Source: Candidatus Sulfopaludibacter sp. SbA3 (GTDB lineage Bacteria; Acidobacteriota; Terriglobia; Bryobacterales; Bryobacteraceae). Taken from it: 6,900 nucleotides of DNA. Shown here piece by piece: positions 6,539 through 6,900 of the stretch (positions are counted from its first letter, which is position 1; the number at the start of each line of letters is the position of its first letter). The stretch lies in contig OKRF01000309.1 of NCBI GenBank assembly GCA_900290315.1, positions 1 through 6,900 on the forward strand, in the 5' to 3' direction. The notes below the pieces were generated by a model. The model ran no database searches. It saw only the letters and a list, made by a program, of their open reading frames with translations, and was not told where the DNA came from. The position numbers and the translations under genes are program-made.

Positions 6539-6900
6539 TCAAAGTCTTCTTAGTCGAGGACGAGCCACCCGCGCTCCGAAAGCTGGAGCGGATGGTCGCG
6601 ATGCAACCCGATCTCCTGGTCTGTGGAACAGCAAGCACCTGTGCAGATGCGATTTCGGGTATCCGAAGCACGCTTCCTCAATTGGTAATCCTAGACGTCC
6701 GGCTGCCGGATGGTACTGGGTTGGAAGTTTTGCAGGCGCTGAACGAGCCAGGCAACCTGCACGTAGTTTTCGTGACCGCCTACAGTCAATACGCCATCGA
6801 TGCCTTTGACGTGGCCGCCTTGGACTACCTGCTCAAGCCCGTGTCTCAGGAGCGGTTCTACCGCGCCATTCAGCGTGTGCGCGATCGGCTCGCCAAACCC
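6535..6900 (+). CDS. Response regulator, probably LytTR type (3' end beyond window)
   Basis: The frame starts at ATG 6535, overlapping the kinase stop by four nt, and is open to the right edge (122 codons). It is a complete CheY-like receiver domain: acidic pocket Glu8-Asp9 in VEDEP, phospho-acceptor Asp54 in VILDVRLPDGTG, Thr81 in FVTAY, and Lys101 in DYLLKPVS. The sequence SQYAIDAFDVAALDYLLKPV is typical of LytR/AlgR-family receivers, which carry a C-terminal LytTR DNA-binding domain and pair with kinases of the type just upstream. The output domain lies outside the window, so LytTR is inferred, not seen. Confidence 0.92.
   Translation, partial: MIKVFLVEDEPPALRKLERMVAMQPDLLVCGTASTCADAISGIRSTLPQLVILDVRLPDGTGLEVLQALNEPGNLHVVFVTAYSQYAIDAFDVAALDYLLKPVSQERFYRAIQRVRDRLAKP

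Noticed and set aside
1..6900. CRISPR arrays, tRNA or rRNA genes, and phage or defence modules.
   Set aside because: No regularly spaced repeats, no cloverleaf or rRNA-like sequence, and no phage or defence domains were found on either strand.

Overview
The window looks like chromosomal DNA from a GC-rich member of the Acidobacteriota, plausibly near Solibacter/Bryobacter. The main clue is a PadR regulator in tight operon with a permease of the ADOP type (acidobacterial duplicated orphan permease), which is expanded in that phylum. The assignment is inferred from family content; no rRNA or other phylogenetic marker is present.

Left part (1-2853, minus strand): a padR-family repressor gene is followed after 15 nt by an 836-codon open frame that runs off the left edge. 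It encodes an ADOP/MacB-FtsX permease with its characteristic N-terminal prefix domain and two MacB-core/FtsX units. The padR gene appears to use a CTG start codon, supported by a well-placed Shine-Dalgarno and by family alignment. A good sigma70-like promoter lies just upstream.

Middle (2854-3436): a 583-nt divergent intergenic region. It contains a decayed, internally deleted IS4-type transposase fragment on the minus strand (about 2928-3184) that ends just before the padR promoter. The remaining ~250 nt hold no recognisable gene.

Right part (3437-6900, plus strand): a DUF362 protein with a clear twin-arginine signal is followed after one nucleotide by an acetoacetate-decarboxylase-superfamily protein that also has a twin-arginine N-terminus. 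The latter keeps the Schiff-base lysine but not the neighbouring lysine of the classical decarboxylase. After 134 nt come a LytS/YehU-type membrane histidine kinase and, overlapping it by 4 nt (ATGA), a response regulator cut off by the right edge just after its receiver domain.

How the parts may work together: PadR probably represses its own promoter and the permease. The DUF362 and decarboxylase-like proteins are co-translated and probably both exported, so they may act in one extracytoplasmic process of unknown substrate. The kinase/regulator pair lies in the same direction with no visible terminator before it and may be co-transcribed, but nothing in the sequence proves that it controls these genes.
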